Part shown: piece after piece, positions 12,314 through 21,127 of the stretch
Layout of the letters: every line of letters starts with the position of its first letter
Position numbering within the stretch: the first letter of the stretch is position 1
Origin: Phallus indusiatus
Taxonomy: Eukaryota; Basidiomycota; Agaricomycetes; Phallales; Phallaceae
DNA: 64,000 nucleotides
NCBI GenBank assembly: GCA_027605045.1
Contig: JAQFWX010000014.1
Coordinates: 741,391 to 805,390 of the forward strand
Reading direction: 5' to 3'
The notes under the pieces: model-generated
What the model was told of the DNA's origin: nothing
Databases searched by the model: none
What the model saw: the letters and a program-made list of their open reading frames with translations, nothing else
Program-made: the position numbers and the translations under genes

Positions 12314-13178
12314 CCGGCATGTGAAGCACTGACTAAATGTCCCTCAGAAGAATTGGCAGCAAAACCGGCCAATCCCTTCAATTCCAATTTTGCCACTCCT
12401 AAAAGATAGAATAAAATAATCTAAGCTATGAGACACATTGAGACTAAATAGTATCTGAACTGACTCCTGAAATGAAATAAATAAAATAAATAAAATAAAA
12501 TAAACAATCTGAGCTAACTATGAGAAATAATTTGAACTGTCAACTAATTTGAAGACTGGTCACTCAAAAAATCCAGCATGAGGTCTTTTGGAGTAATATT
12601 TTTGTCATGCTTCACATGTGATATATTTTGGATAGGGACAGAGAATGCAATGTGCTATGTATGCTATGATATTGTGTGGTATGTCATGATGGTATTGCAA
12701 ATGTCATTGAGAGGAACAGATGGAAAAAGAGTTTACTTTGTGAATAATATTTAGGACTGTCAGATAGCTACTAAGTCTGTAGTTGAGAGCATATAAATAA
12801 CAACTAAGGCAGCTAAAGGGAAACATAGATAAAAAACAGACTTTGGAGATAAAACAAGCAAAAAAATAGACTGAGACAAAACATGGAAAACAAGACAAAA
12901 TGAACATTTGAATTTTGAAATACCAGATGAGGCTATAGCATATAATCAAAGTAAATCAATTTAGGAAAGAGTGCAGATGTTTACAGCGATACAGCATATA
13001 GCCCTGACACTACTGAGTGCTAGATGCCTGGGCTAGGCATGGGCAATATGATATCATAAATATCAGGCTGAGCTGGGAATGAGCATGTGGCATGTGCAAA
13101 TGAAGAAATGAGAACAACAATGAGTAAAATAGTGTAAGGGTCAGTACCTATGTGTAGCAGATATAGTGTCATCCATTA
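12314..13178. other. AT-rich mobile-element debris
   Basis: No gene seen. Contains an AAATA-type simple repeat near 12476-12506. A block near 13008-13045 (CCCTGACACTACTGAGTGCT) is repeated imperfectly at 13824-13850 (CCCTGACACAGCTAAGTGCT), suggesting the ends of a related or duplicated element around the MITE. Confidence 0.4.
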
Positions 13179-13593
13179 GGGGATGTCAGAGTAGGCATTT
13201 TAGTGCCATTTTGCTGTCCATTTCACTGTTCATTTTGGTATGTCGGGAGTATTTTGGAAATACCACTTATCCCATTTTAACTTTGAATGCCCCACTGTCC
13301 ATCTGTTGTAAAAATCGTTTTTATCTGTCATTTCACAGCATTCCCCTTCGATTCCTCAGTTTTTTTTTTACATCATTAATTAGATAAATATTATTTATTG
13401 TCAAAAATTTAGCTCTGACTGATAGTGACTGGGGAGTGAAACGAACAGTGAAACAACTGCCATTTCACTCAAAAAGTAAAATGCCTCCAATGACTCTGGA
13501 GGCATTTTACTTTTTGGCCATTTCAACAGTCGTTTCACTGATTCTGAAATGGACAGTAAAACGGCACTAAAATGGGCCTACTCTGACATCCCC
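13179..13593. mobile_element. 415 bp MITE with ~45 bp terminal inverted repeats and TA flanks
   Basis: The left end GGGGATGTCAGAGTAGG continues as an imperfect inverted repeat of the right end for about 45 bases, including the shared TTTTAGTGCC and CTGTCCATTTCA blocks. The dinucleotide TA flanks both sides (13177-13178 and 13594-13595). The centre is another strong palindrome (about 13468-13520: AAAAGTAAAATGCCTCC and its reverse complement). It has no coding capacity. A TA target is typical of Tc1/mariner-type MITEs, but the family is not proven. Confidence 0.8.
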
Positions 13594-13680
13594 TATTCAT
13601 TTGTCCTCCTGAGGTATTTTTAGCTTCCTTTGTGCACATTCGCACATTTCCATCTTCCTGTTAGGGCTACTCAGCTCAGA

Positions 13681-13752
13681 CTAGAGGGAGGGGATCCTAA
13701 GTAAATATATTGGAAGAACTATACTACTCACCTAGAGGGAGGGGATCCTAAG
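13681..13752. repeat. Direct repeat of 21 bp
   Basis: A 21 bp unit beginning CTAGAGGGAGGGGATCC occurs exactly at 13681-13701 and 13732-13752, 30 bases apart. It could be a target duplication or element-internal repeat; nothing else in the window matches it. Confidence 0.55.
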
Positions 13753-15165
13753 AGAACAAGCTTAGGGACCCTCACTCTAGGTACAGCTACTATATACATA
13801 AAACGATGATGCGGCGTGCGGCCCTGACACAGCTAAGTGCTAGGCACCCGAGCCGATGAGGGGAGCCGGACAGCTCTAGCAGGAAGAGGGAAGACACTAT
13901 GTAGGGAACTGTAAATAGAATAGGATAGAAATATAATCTAAAATCTTAAAATAGCTCTGAAGCGCAATAAAGGGGGAAAGTAAACTTGTTATTGTAGGAG
14001 TAAAACTACTGAGTATTTATACTGGAGAGAGACTTGTCCATGGACTTGAGTACTGATGTCCTGGACTTTAAACAATAGAACTATCTGAGGCTGTCCACAG
14101 AGGGAAAACCTGTCCAAACTATTGTACTAGCTGACTACTTGTACTACAGTAATTCTGAAGCGAAATAAATAAAATAAAACATGGAAAATAAATGAAAAAA
14201 GCGCATATATCCTCTTAGCCTGTTGGGGAACCCCACACCGAACCTAAGCAATGTGATGTCACGGGCATCACACCGGGTACGAGCACACAACGCGCGCTGT
14301 AAGGATCCGATGTGAATAGCTGAATGTATCGGCTATAAATGATCGGACTACAATGAGATATTTGTTTCGAGGTCAGTAAGTCTACCGTGGAGCGGGTCCT
14401 GGTGCTGAATTCAACGTGAGAGAGGGAGTGGGTGTGTGTGGGGAGTGGGGGGGATGTATGCGTCAATATCAAACCAACACAAACAAGACACCAACAACAA
14501 CTGCAACGACAAAGAGAGATCATATGCAAGAGTGCGAGTGAGATAGTGAACTGATTAGTCGACAATGAACTTGAAATGCGACTGAGAAACGGAGGACCTG
14601 CAATCAATGATGACTGTAATTCCTGTGCGAGTTAGTGAAGCGACGGTAAACTGGAATGAAAATCGCTAGTTTATACTCCGAGACCTCACTCAGAGTGTTC
14701 CAAAGATTTAGACGTGAGCGTAGAATTAGACTAGAGACGAAACACTGGACTTGAACTTGAACTTGACTTGACTTAGACTTGACTTAAACTGAACTTGTGA
14801 GACAACCCGTATCGGTAGATTGCTGCTGATACAAGTATTTACATGCAGTATTTATACCTTTCAGAGTACATAGCATTGGTGAGACGATCACTCATCGTTC
14901 ACCGGGATAACAAACAGGAAGAAACAAAAGAACAAAAGAAATATGGAAGATAGGGGAATCGCGAGAGAATGATGGGGATACAATTACAACAAAAAGGAGT
15001 CATAAACATAGATAGGAGAAAATGATGAAGCCAAAACAAAAGAACAAAAGAAAACAAAAAGAGATCAAATAGGAAGAACAAAAACCGGCTTGAGACACAG
15101 CCCTTGCCTGACTCAACACTTGGCACTTCCCGCGCTGCCTCTATCCTGTACCATACCTTTCCATC
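13753..15165. other. Non-coding stretch with simple repeats
   Basis: No gene supported. Holds an ACTTG-type simple repeat (about 14750-14800) and purine-rich tracts (14915-15075) whose complementary frames give low-complexity Phe/Leu/Ser-rich products that I reject as coding. Confidence 0.4.
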
Positions 15166-15756
15166 TTATTCTTCTGACTGATCTGGCCCTGGCTGCTGGG
15201 ATCGGCTTCTCCGTGGCAGTGGAAGAATGATGATGGGACTAGGAATCGATGGTCGCCTCAGATCTTCGAACAGATCGCTTTCCACTTCTTGATATGAGGG
15301 AGGTGGGCGAGTAAGATCATCTGAAAAGTCTGGGGGAGGTGGCATGACGGATAGGGGGGCATCGACAAATAGAAACTGTACGTATCCATAAAACCAATTG
15401 CAGAAAACTAATCTCCATATAAGTACTCCATCCCTTTGAGCTCTCAGGAACCCGACAAACTCATACGATTCGTGCATGACGTTGATGTCCGTTCGTTCGT
15501 ATAGAGTTAGTGCTCGCGGGTATCCTAGTTCTAAATCATCGTAAGGAAGGGTTATTTCCAGAGATGGGGGAGGTGTAGCGGGGAGTACTGTATTAGCGTC
15601 GATATTGATTTCGGAGGTGAAGGTGTTGTAGACACGGATTATGGTAAGGAAGCCTGGATTTGGTCCGGTTCGGAGAGAAGAACGGAACGTGAAGGGGAAG
15701 AAGGGAAGTTGTAAATAAGGAGTTGAGTTTTGTGAGTTTTCATGGTTGTACGACAT
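15166..15756 (-). CDS. Hypothetical 196-residue protein with a PPSY motif, tandem paralog
   Basis: A single-exon frame from ATG at 15756 to the stop at 15166. I do not recognise the family. No transmembrane helix is clear. The core (roughly residues 35-140) mixes short beta-like hydrophobic blocks (ALTLYERTDINVMHESYEFV, WRLVFCNWFYGYVQFLFVDAP) and is followed by a Pro/Ser-rich tail with PPPSYQEVES at 151-160, a PY-type motif, and PLPRRSRSQ near the end. The core aligns with the interrupted gene immediately upstream (LYIYSS...VYIEEQLNWFTV...FKFTFLVLDVP), so the two form a tandem duplicate pair on the same strand. The spacing to the upstream gene is 105 bases. Confidence 0.6.
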   Translation of the reverse strand: MSYNHENSQNSTPYLQLPFFPFTFRSSLRTGPNPGFLTIIRVYNTFTSEINIDANTVLPATPPPSLEITLPYDDLELGYPRALTLYERTDINVMHESYEFVGFLRAQRDGVLIWRLVFCNWFYGYVQFLFVDAPLSVMPPPPDFSDDLTRPPPSYQEVESDLFEDLRRPSIPSPIIILPLPRRSRSQQPGPDQSEE

Positions 15757-15861
15757 AGTGGGATAACAGGATGAAAAGAAGCGCTAAGGGGACTGTACGA
15801 GAAGGAAGAAGAAAAGTAAGTGAATCTGATTGTTTTTGCCTCGTATGCTATCTTTATTGTT

Positions 15862-16686
15862 CTAAATTCGTCCAAAAATATTGGAACAAGCTCGTCGGAT
15901 CTTTCGGAAGGATCGTTTGGTGGGAGAAGAGGGACTGGGAAGGTTAGGGGAGGACTGCGTTGGAGAAGTGTCGAATGATAAAGGGGAGAATCGTGATGGT
16001 GGGGTGTCTTCTGGGATAGGATTCGTGGGTCTGGAAGGGCTAAGTTTTTGCGTACTCATGCCCTTCATGATTACCCATCGACTTGGCACGTCCAGTACTA
16101 AAAACGTGAACTTGAATCCTTCTTGAGTTGCTAACCATATTCGATACAAGTCCCGTTTTGCTGATTCTGGTGTCAAATATATGTTAACAACTGTAAACCA
16201 GTTTAATTGCTCCTCGATATAGACTTTCTCTCCAAACATGATTCCGGGGTGAACCAGATCCGAACTTCTGCACTGACGGATAACGATAGGTGAAGGTTCC
16301 TTCGGTATAGGGGTCTCAACGGGTATGACTTATGGGTACCCTCGGGTACCCGCGCGCTCGTTTAGCCAATCAGAATGCAGGATTTTGCCCTTGACCCAAA
16401 AATCCTGCAATCTGATTGGCTGAACGCTCGCAAGGGTACCCGTTTGCAATACCCGTTGAGACCCTTACTTCGGTAAGTGCGTGTCCCGATCGAGGTCGAG
16501 GCTTGCATATTTGGAACTATAGATATACAGAGTCGTAAAAAGATCCAAATCATATGTCCTGGGACTGGAAGGCGAATAGCGAAAAGGAGACATAGATTCA
16601 TTATCAGAAAGAATTGGTGATTCGGTGGAGGAATTTGGAATTGGTAAAGAGACTGAGGATGAGTAATGGAACGAAAACGTAGTCAT
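15862..16686 (-). pseudogene. Hypothetical gene interrupted by a hAT-type MITE
   Basis: The minus-strand frame starts MTTFSFHYSSS at 16686 and reads to HLPK, where the inserted MITE brings a TAA (16465-16467). Ignoring the 160 bp element plus one 8 bp target copy (168 bp, a multiple of three), the frame continues without a break as HLPKEPSPIVIRQCRSSD into MFGEKVYIEEQLNW and on to the stop at 15862, 218 residues in total. The rest is Ser/Pro-rich and ends basic (KRSFRKIRRACSN). The core matches the neighbour at 15166-15756. Either the gene is disrupted, or only a 73-residue N-terminal or a ~125-residue C-terminal product is made; splicing out of the element is possible but no good signals were seen. 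Confidence 0.75.
16308..16467. mobile_element. 160 bp hAT-type MITE with 8 bp target duplication
   Basis: The left end TAGGGGTCTCAACGGGTAT and the reverse complement of the right end, TAAGGGTCTCAACGGGTAT, differ at one of 19 bases. The flanks are the exact 8 bp direct repeat CTTCGGTA (16300-16307 and 16468-16475). Eight-base duplications and ends of TA-R-N-G form are hallmarks of hAT transposons. Inside lie further inverted blocks (GGGTACCC near both ends; CAATCAGAnTGCAGGATTTT and its complement). It has no coding capacity, so it must have moved using a transposase encoded elsewhere. Confidence 0.9.
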
Positions 16687-17263
16687 TTTATTGTTTTGAA
16701 TTTTTGAGGCTGTGATGTTGGCGATATGGGATTTCTGGATGATTAGAACTCCGCTTTGAACAAAAAGGAACCTTCCCCAATTAGGAAGATTTTGGTGCGC
16801 GACAGCGCGAGTAGAGAAACAGAAATAGAGACGGAGGAAATAAACGGAAGATGGGAATAATGTACGGGAAATGTAAATGGAGTAGAAGTGAATATATACC
16901 GATGATAATAAATAAGGAAAAATGAGGGGACGCGGTAGCGTACCCTGACATATACGTCTATACTATACGCACAATATACTAGATTAGCCCTTAGGATCCT
17001 GGCATGTACCCTGACACTTCCTTTATGCATCCCCTTTATGTTCCCTTCTTCCTTTATGGTCATTTCTTTGTTCTTATTCCTTTATTTGTAGCTTCGTTCT
17101 ACACTCATTTTTATTATATAAAAGCTTCATGTAGATACAAATAGAAGTTTTATCTATTATTCTTCACCCTCTCATCTGCTTCCTCATACAACTTTCATAC
17201 AGGTTTACAATAAATGTAGAGAAAGGAAATTTATTCTTAATATCTACCAGCTCAAACAAAGCC
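16687..17263. other. Non-coding, possible LTR-type fragment
   Basis: No gene seen. About 17004-17200 starts TGTACCCTGACACTTCC, has TATATAAAAG near 17117 and can be read to TTCATACA near 17200, the look of a small LTR. Target duplications were not found. It abuts the Helitron helicase remnant. Confidence 0.3.
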
Positions 17264-17485
17264 TTTAAATCCACTATCAACAGGTCTCAAGGTCAGTCTC
17301 TTGGAACAGTTGGAGTTGATTTAAGATATTCAGCATTTTCACATGGACAGTTACATGTTGCTTTTTCAATGGGAGTAAATTTTGAAAGAGTAAGATTTTT
17401 ATTGAATGAAGATAGTGTAAAGACAGCCAATGCAGTATATAATGAAGGTTTTACTTTAATTACAAGTGTTCGGATTCAGCCTTAA
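17264..17485 (+). pseudogene. C-terminal remnant of a Helitron Pif1-type helicase
   Basis: A 73-codon open tail reading FKSTINRSQGQSLGTVGVDL followed by YSAFSHGQLHVAFSMG and ending ITSVRIQP. Helitron/Pif1 helicases end with the pattern INKSQGQTL...VGVDLR..VF.HGQLYVALSR, which this matches well; the final Arg of ALSR is replaced (FSMG). Everything upstream in the helicase is absent, so it is a fragment. It stops about 35 bases before a canonical Helitron 3' end. Confidence 0.8.
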
Positions 17486-17521
17486 ACACGTGCGCGGCTT
17501 GCCGCGCAATTCGAACCTAGT
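17486..17521 (+). mobile_element. Helitron 3' terminus (hairpin plus CTAG)
   Basis: A perfect stem GCGCGG-CTTG-CCGCGC at 17492-17507 is followed, after a few bases, by CTAG at 17517-17520 and a host T at 17521. This is the classic Helitron ending (hairpin, then CTRR, insertion next to T). The adjacent helicase tail is in the right orientation. The 5' TC end was not identified, so only this end is claimed. Confidence 0.75.
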
Positions 17522-17644
17522 ACACATAAATATGTAAATTGGCCATTTTCTTAAAAATCCCAATCAAGCCATCACAAAAAATCATACCCAACATTACTTC
17601 TAAGTTCTGACCGCGTCCGTATCTCTATGGCCCAATCAATGATA

Positions 17645-17661
17645 TGTCGCAAAAATCGAAA
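17645..17661 (+). repeat. Left terminal inverted repeat of the Plavaka element
   Basis: TGTCGCAAAAATCGAAA, perfect inverted match to 24747-24763. TA precedes it. Confidence 0.85.
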
Positions 17662-18448
17662 GTGCCTGATATTGGCATATCAGGCCATAAGTCCGGTCAG
17701 ACGAGGTCTGCCTGATCTAGCCTGACGGCTTGATCAGATCGAGAAAATGGACTTCAAAACACGAATGCATATCTGGATGGCGACTTTCTGATCTGCCTCA
17801 AATCTGCATGACGGGTATCTGTATCTGCCTGACGGTGTCTCTATCTGAGAGAGGGTTTTGGTATCTGGGAGAGGGTTTCGGTATCTGCAGGCTTGCTTCG
17901 TATATGACCCGGAATGCCTGACAGTCGAAAATCTGTTTTTAGGCTTTCATACTAGCTCAACCTTAGTACGGATCGGCTTCAAACCACTACAAACACCACA
18001 TCGGATTTATAAGCAACAATATACGTATATTTTATAACCACGGGTAAGTAAATAGCTACATAGCATTATACTATGGACTACAAAAATGTGTTATACTACA
18101 GGTTGAGTACACCCACCTAGCGATTATCTACAAGACAGTTAGGCAGTTAGTCATTGTCTTTACGTAATAAGAGCGCGCACTCATTTCCACACGCGTTTTC
18201 CACGACACTTCGTTTTTGCTGGCGATGGTAGTAGAACGAGGACAAGAGCGATAGGACTAGTGGAGCATTGTTGAAGGTCTTATATACCTTCACCAATGTG
18301 GAGCGGCTCCAACCAGCGTCTAATTCACCGTCATAGGTCCGTCCGATCCCGTTTTGGAAAATTGTCGTCTCAATTATGCGTCTAATTCGTGCACCCTCTC
18401 ATAGCTGCATTTTTCTTCTTTAAAGCTGCATTTTTGTCCCTTTCCGTC

Positions 18449-19019
18449 ATGTCTAATAAAGAAAACATTCCAGCAGAGATCATCGACGACTCGGAGACCG
18501 AACCTGACACGGACAGTGAAGTTATACCAGCGTTAAGAGAAAGATTGAACCCTGTAAGTGATTTTATCATGTAGCTGAATGCCATTGTGCTCAGTAGGTG
18601 CTTATAGGGACGCTTCAAAGATTCTGAGACAGTAGAAAATCTACAACCTGCAATTCCTCTAGGCTCAAGACCAGACAACAGAACAATCGTGGTATGTCTT
18701 TTCTTGACAACGTCGGGCCAAAAATGATGGAATTTAGGCTTCCGTTGTTCCGCAAACACTTATTTCTCATCCCCCCATTCCCAAGCGTAAAGTCTCAGCA
18801 ACATTTAACCACACGATAACCGAAGTGGGACGGCCTATAAAGCAACAGCGAACCGATAGCGCGTCAGGAGGGTTGACGGCCGAAGTTCAAGCTTTAAAGA
18901 CGGAGGTAGAAAAACTGAAGCACGGACAAAGAAAGATGGTTGAAGAGATCAGAGCTTTACAGTTTATCAACCAGCGTGGATTTGAAAGTATAAGTAATGT
19001 ATTGGAAAAAAAGTTGTAA
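18449..19019 (+). CDS. Small coiled-coil accessory protein of the Plavaka element (156 residues)
   Basis: Three exons: 18449-18553, 18608-18691, 18738-19019, with 54 and 46 bp GT-AG introns, both phase 0. The product starts MSNKENIPAEIIDDSE, has a long acidic N-terminal segment (DDSETEPDTDSE), a middle region with a basic KRK patch, and a C-terminal heptad-like helix (LTAEVQALKTEVEKLKHGQR ... EEIRALQFINQRGFESI), about residues 105-155, likely a coiled coil for dimerisation. No known domain. It lies between the left element end and the convergent DUF6698-type gene, whose stop is 46 bases away. The clean splice structure and long open reading support a real gene. Its role in transposition is inferred from location only; it might be a regulator or a scaffold. 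Confidence 0.7.
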
Positions 19020-19064
19020 TACAAAGTTTATTCAAATTGATTCTTATATCAAATCGCGATTGCA

Positions 19065-20907
19065 TCAGTGTTTCTTAGAACGGCTGCTACGGCGAACTTG
19101 AGGGGACACATTTTCATTTGCGGATTCCAACGGGACGGCCTTTCGTCTCTTCTTCCTTTCACCTCTGTTGCGTCTTGCAAATGTAGGCCCTGTGCTCTCC
19201 TCTTCCTCATCGCTCTGGATGACCCGTCGCTTCCTTAAACTTTGGTTCGCCGAAGATTGCGTGCGAATGATGGGATTTTGACTGGCATGATGACCATGCA
19301 AAACGTTGCTAATGTCTCCTAAAGGGGACGATGGCTGACCGTCGAGATGGACACATGGAGTAGTAGCTTCTATATCCGTCAAAGGTGATGGTGGTTGATT
19401 GAAAGCAGGAGACTATCAATTTACCTGTCAGCTCAACTAACCGATAAAAGGTGAGGACAGATACCATTCTTGGTGCCAATGTATCATCCTCCTCATCCTG
19501 GGAAGCTGGTGTCGAGTTCCTTGCCTCAGCCTGTGTCAGCGGTGGGTCTTGTTCCGGCTCTGATTGACTCGATTCTTCAGCGATTTCATCATCTTTTAGG
19601 TCATCAAACAGAAACGTAACGTCCTCTGGCACAGAAGAACTAGACTTGGCAGGAAGATTTGCGGAATCCGGATAAAAGATTTCATTCCATGTCTTGAAGA
19701 TATCAATGACGGAAACTCTTTTCTCATGAAGACCGGTGTGGAGGTACTCGAAGTAAGTATCATAATCGCTTTGATAGTTGATTTGAGTCTGAGCCCCGCA
19801 TGGTAGTAGAGAGCGGTCAGCGGAAGCTATGAAGCGTGCCTAAACGGAATATTAACAAGAAAATGATCAGAAAGGTGCAAATGACATACGAGAGTAGCAG
19901 CCATAGCAATTGCGCCAGGTGTAATATAGCTGAGTTTCCACTGGCTTTCAAGATTTGCATGGGAGAGTTTTCTCGTCACCTGTCCGTCCGAAAGGCACTT
20001 CACTGAACTCGGTCCTCGAACAAGTGCAGAGTAAGTCTAGCTGTAATTGAGAAAGCCTGAAAAAGTGCGAAAAGTATATTTTTCATACCCTCATTAAAAT
20101 CGGATGGCGGAAAATCCTCCATTTTTTTCTCTTTTCATTGGGATCTTCCTTATACAAAATCGGTGCTAGAACAGTGTACGTGTCCTTTCCGTCTGTTTGA
20201 CCACAAAATCCAATTAATGACTTAAATGTGTTGAAGCGACACTGGACATCGTCAAACACTTCTTTCGTACAACCCAATATATAGGGACCGGTCTGTGTTA
20301 GTCGGCTAGAGGCATTGGACCTTTGCTGATCCATATCAGCGAAAAACTAGCAGATATTAAATTTCTTAGACATATTTATGTGGTGAAAAGAAAATACCTG
20401 TTCAACATAATCTGATTCCTGAAATCTAGTGTGTATGTCATTTGGGATTAAATTTATCAAGTCAAACACGAGTCCCTGCTGCTTTTCTCCAGCTGATGAA
20501 AACCGTTCCCTTGGATTATAGGATGGATCCAGTTCAAGTGTAAGGATTTCTTCATCTGTTGGACTAACCCAGAAAGCGTACATATAAGTGAACTCTCTTG
20601 CAAGTTTCCCAACCTGAGAGCGCTTTTTGGAATCTTGAATGTACACATTCTTTTTTGGTGGCTCCTGGTGGTCCTTTGGCACGGTTTCAGCCCGATTGGT
20701 GAGAGTAGCAATATGCCGGTCTTTTTCAGCTAGCTGAACAGATCTTGCATTACTCTTGGCCTGTGTTTTCCTCAAAACCTGCAGTAGCAAGAGTAGGTCT
20801 ACATGAATATGAGGGATATATGAAATGCATACTTGTTTTAATGTTCCAATTGACATATCCGAACCAAATCCACCCTCGGATGCAGAACTTTCGGGACTGC
20901 TGGACAT
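19065..20907 (-). CDS. DUF6698-type protein encoded inside the Plavaka element (526 residues)
   Basis: Six minus-strand exons: 20833-20907, 20398-20778, 20089-20346, 19890-20036, 19425-19839, 19065-19369. The joined frame has no stop. The N-terminus is Ser-rich and is followed by a helical segment (LRKTQAKSNARSVQLAEKD). The core carries patterns I associate with the Agaricomycete DUF6698 family: LAREFTYMYAFWVS, DMDQQRSNASSRL, GPYILGC, TYSALVRGPSSV, YITPGAIAMAATLARF and YQSDYDTYFEYLHTGL. The C-terminal third is acidic, then basic (RKRRVIQSDEEEE, RRNRGERKKRRK), suggesting a nuclear protein. It is transcribed divergently from the transposase across a 220 bp spacer. Its function is unknown; position within the inverted repeats suggests a transposition partner. 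The family name is from memory and moderately sure. Confidence 0.78.
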
Positions 20908-21127
20908 ATTTTCTGACAGTGTGATTGTAAGAGTTCAAGTAAAGTTGAGAATGAAAAAAAAAGGTGCGTCAACGTCATATGAGGTGCAGTGGATACTAAC
21001 TTAGCGAGGTGAAGGACCGGCGTGCAAGCCCGGGCATATGTCATGATCTACGACTCCCTGCTTTCTCAAGACTCAAGCTTCGCCATTCCCTTAACATCTA
21101 ATTGGAGAATCATTTAAAAGTGATAAC
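20908..21127. promoter_or_regulatory. 220 bp divergent promoter of transposase and DUF6698-type gene
   Basis: The two start codons (20907 minus, 21128 plus) are separated by only 220 bases with no other coding signal, so both genes must share this spacer for initiation. No clear TATA box or palindromic operator stands out. Co-expression is inferred from geometry. Confidence 0.5.

Noticed and set aside
14215..14607. 130-codon minus frame with hydrophobic and Ser/Thr/His-rich composition
   Set aside because: Reads as the complement of low-complexity purine tracts; no domain and no paralog.
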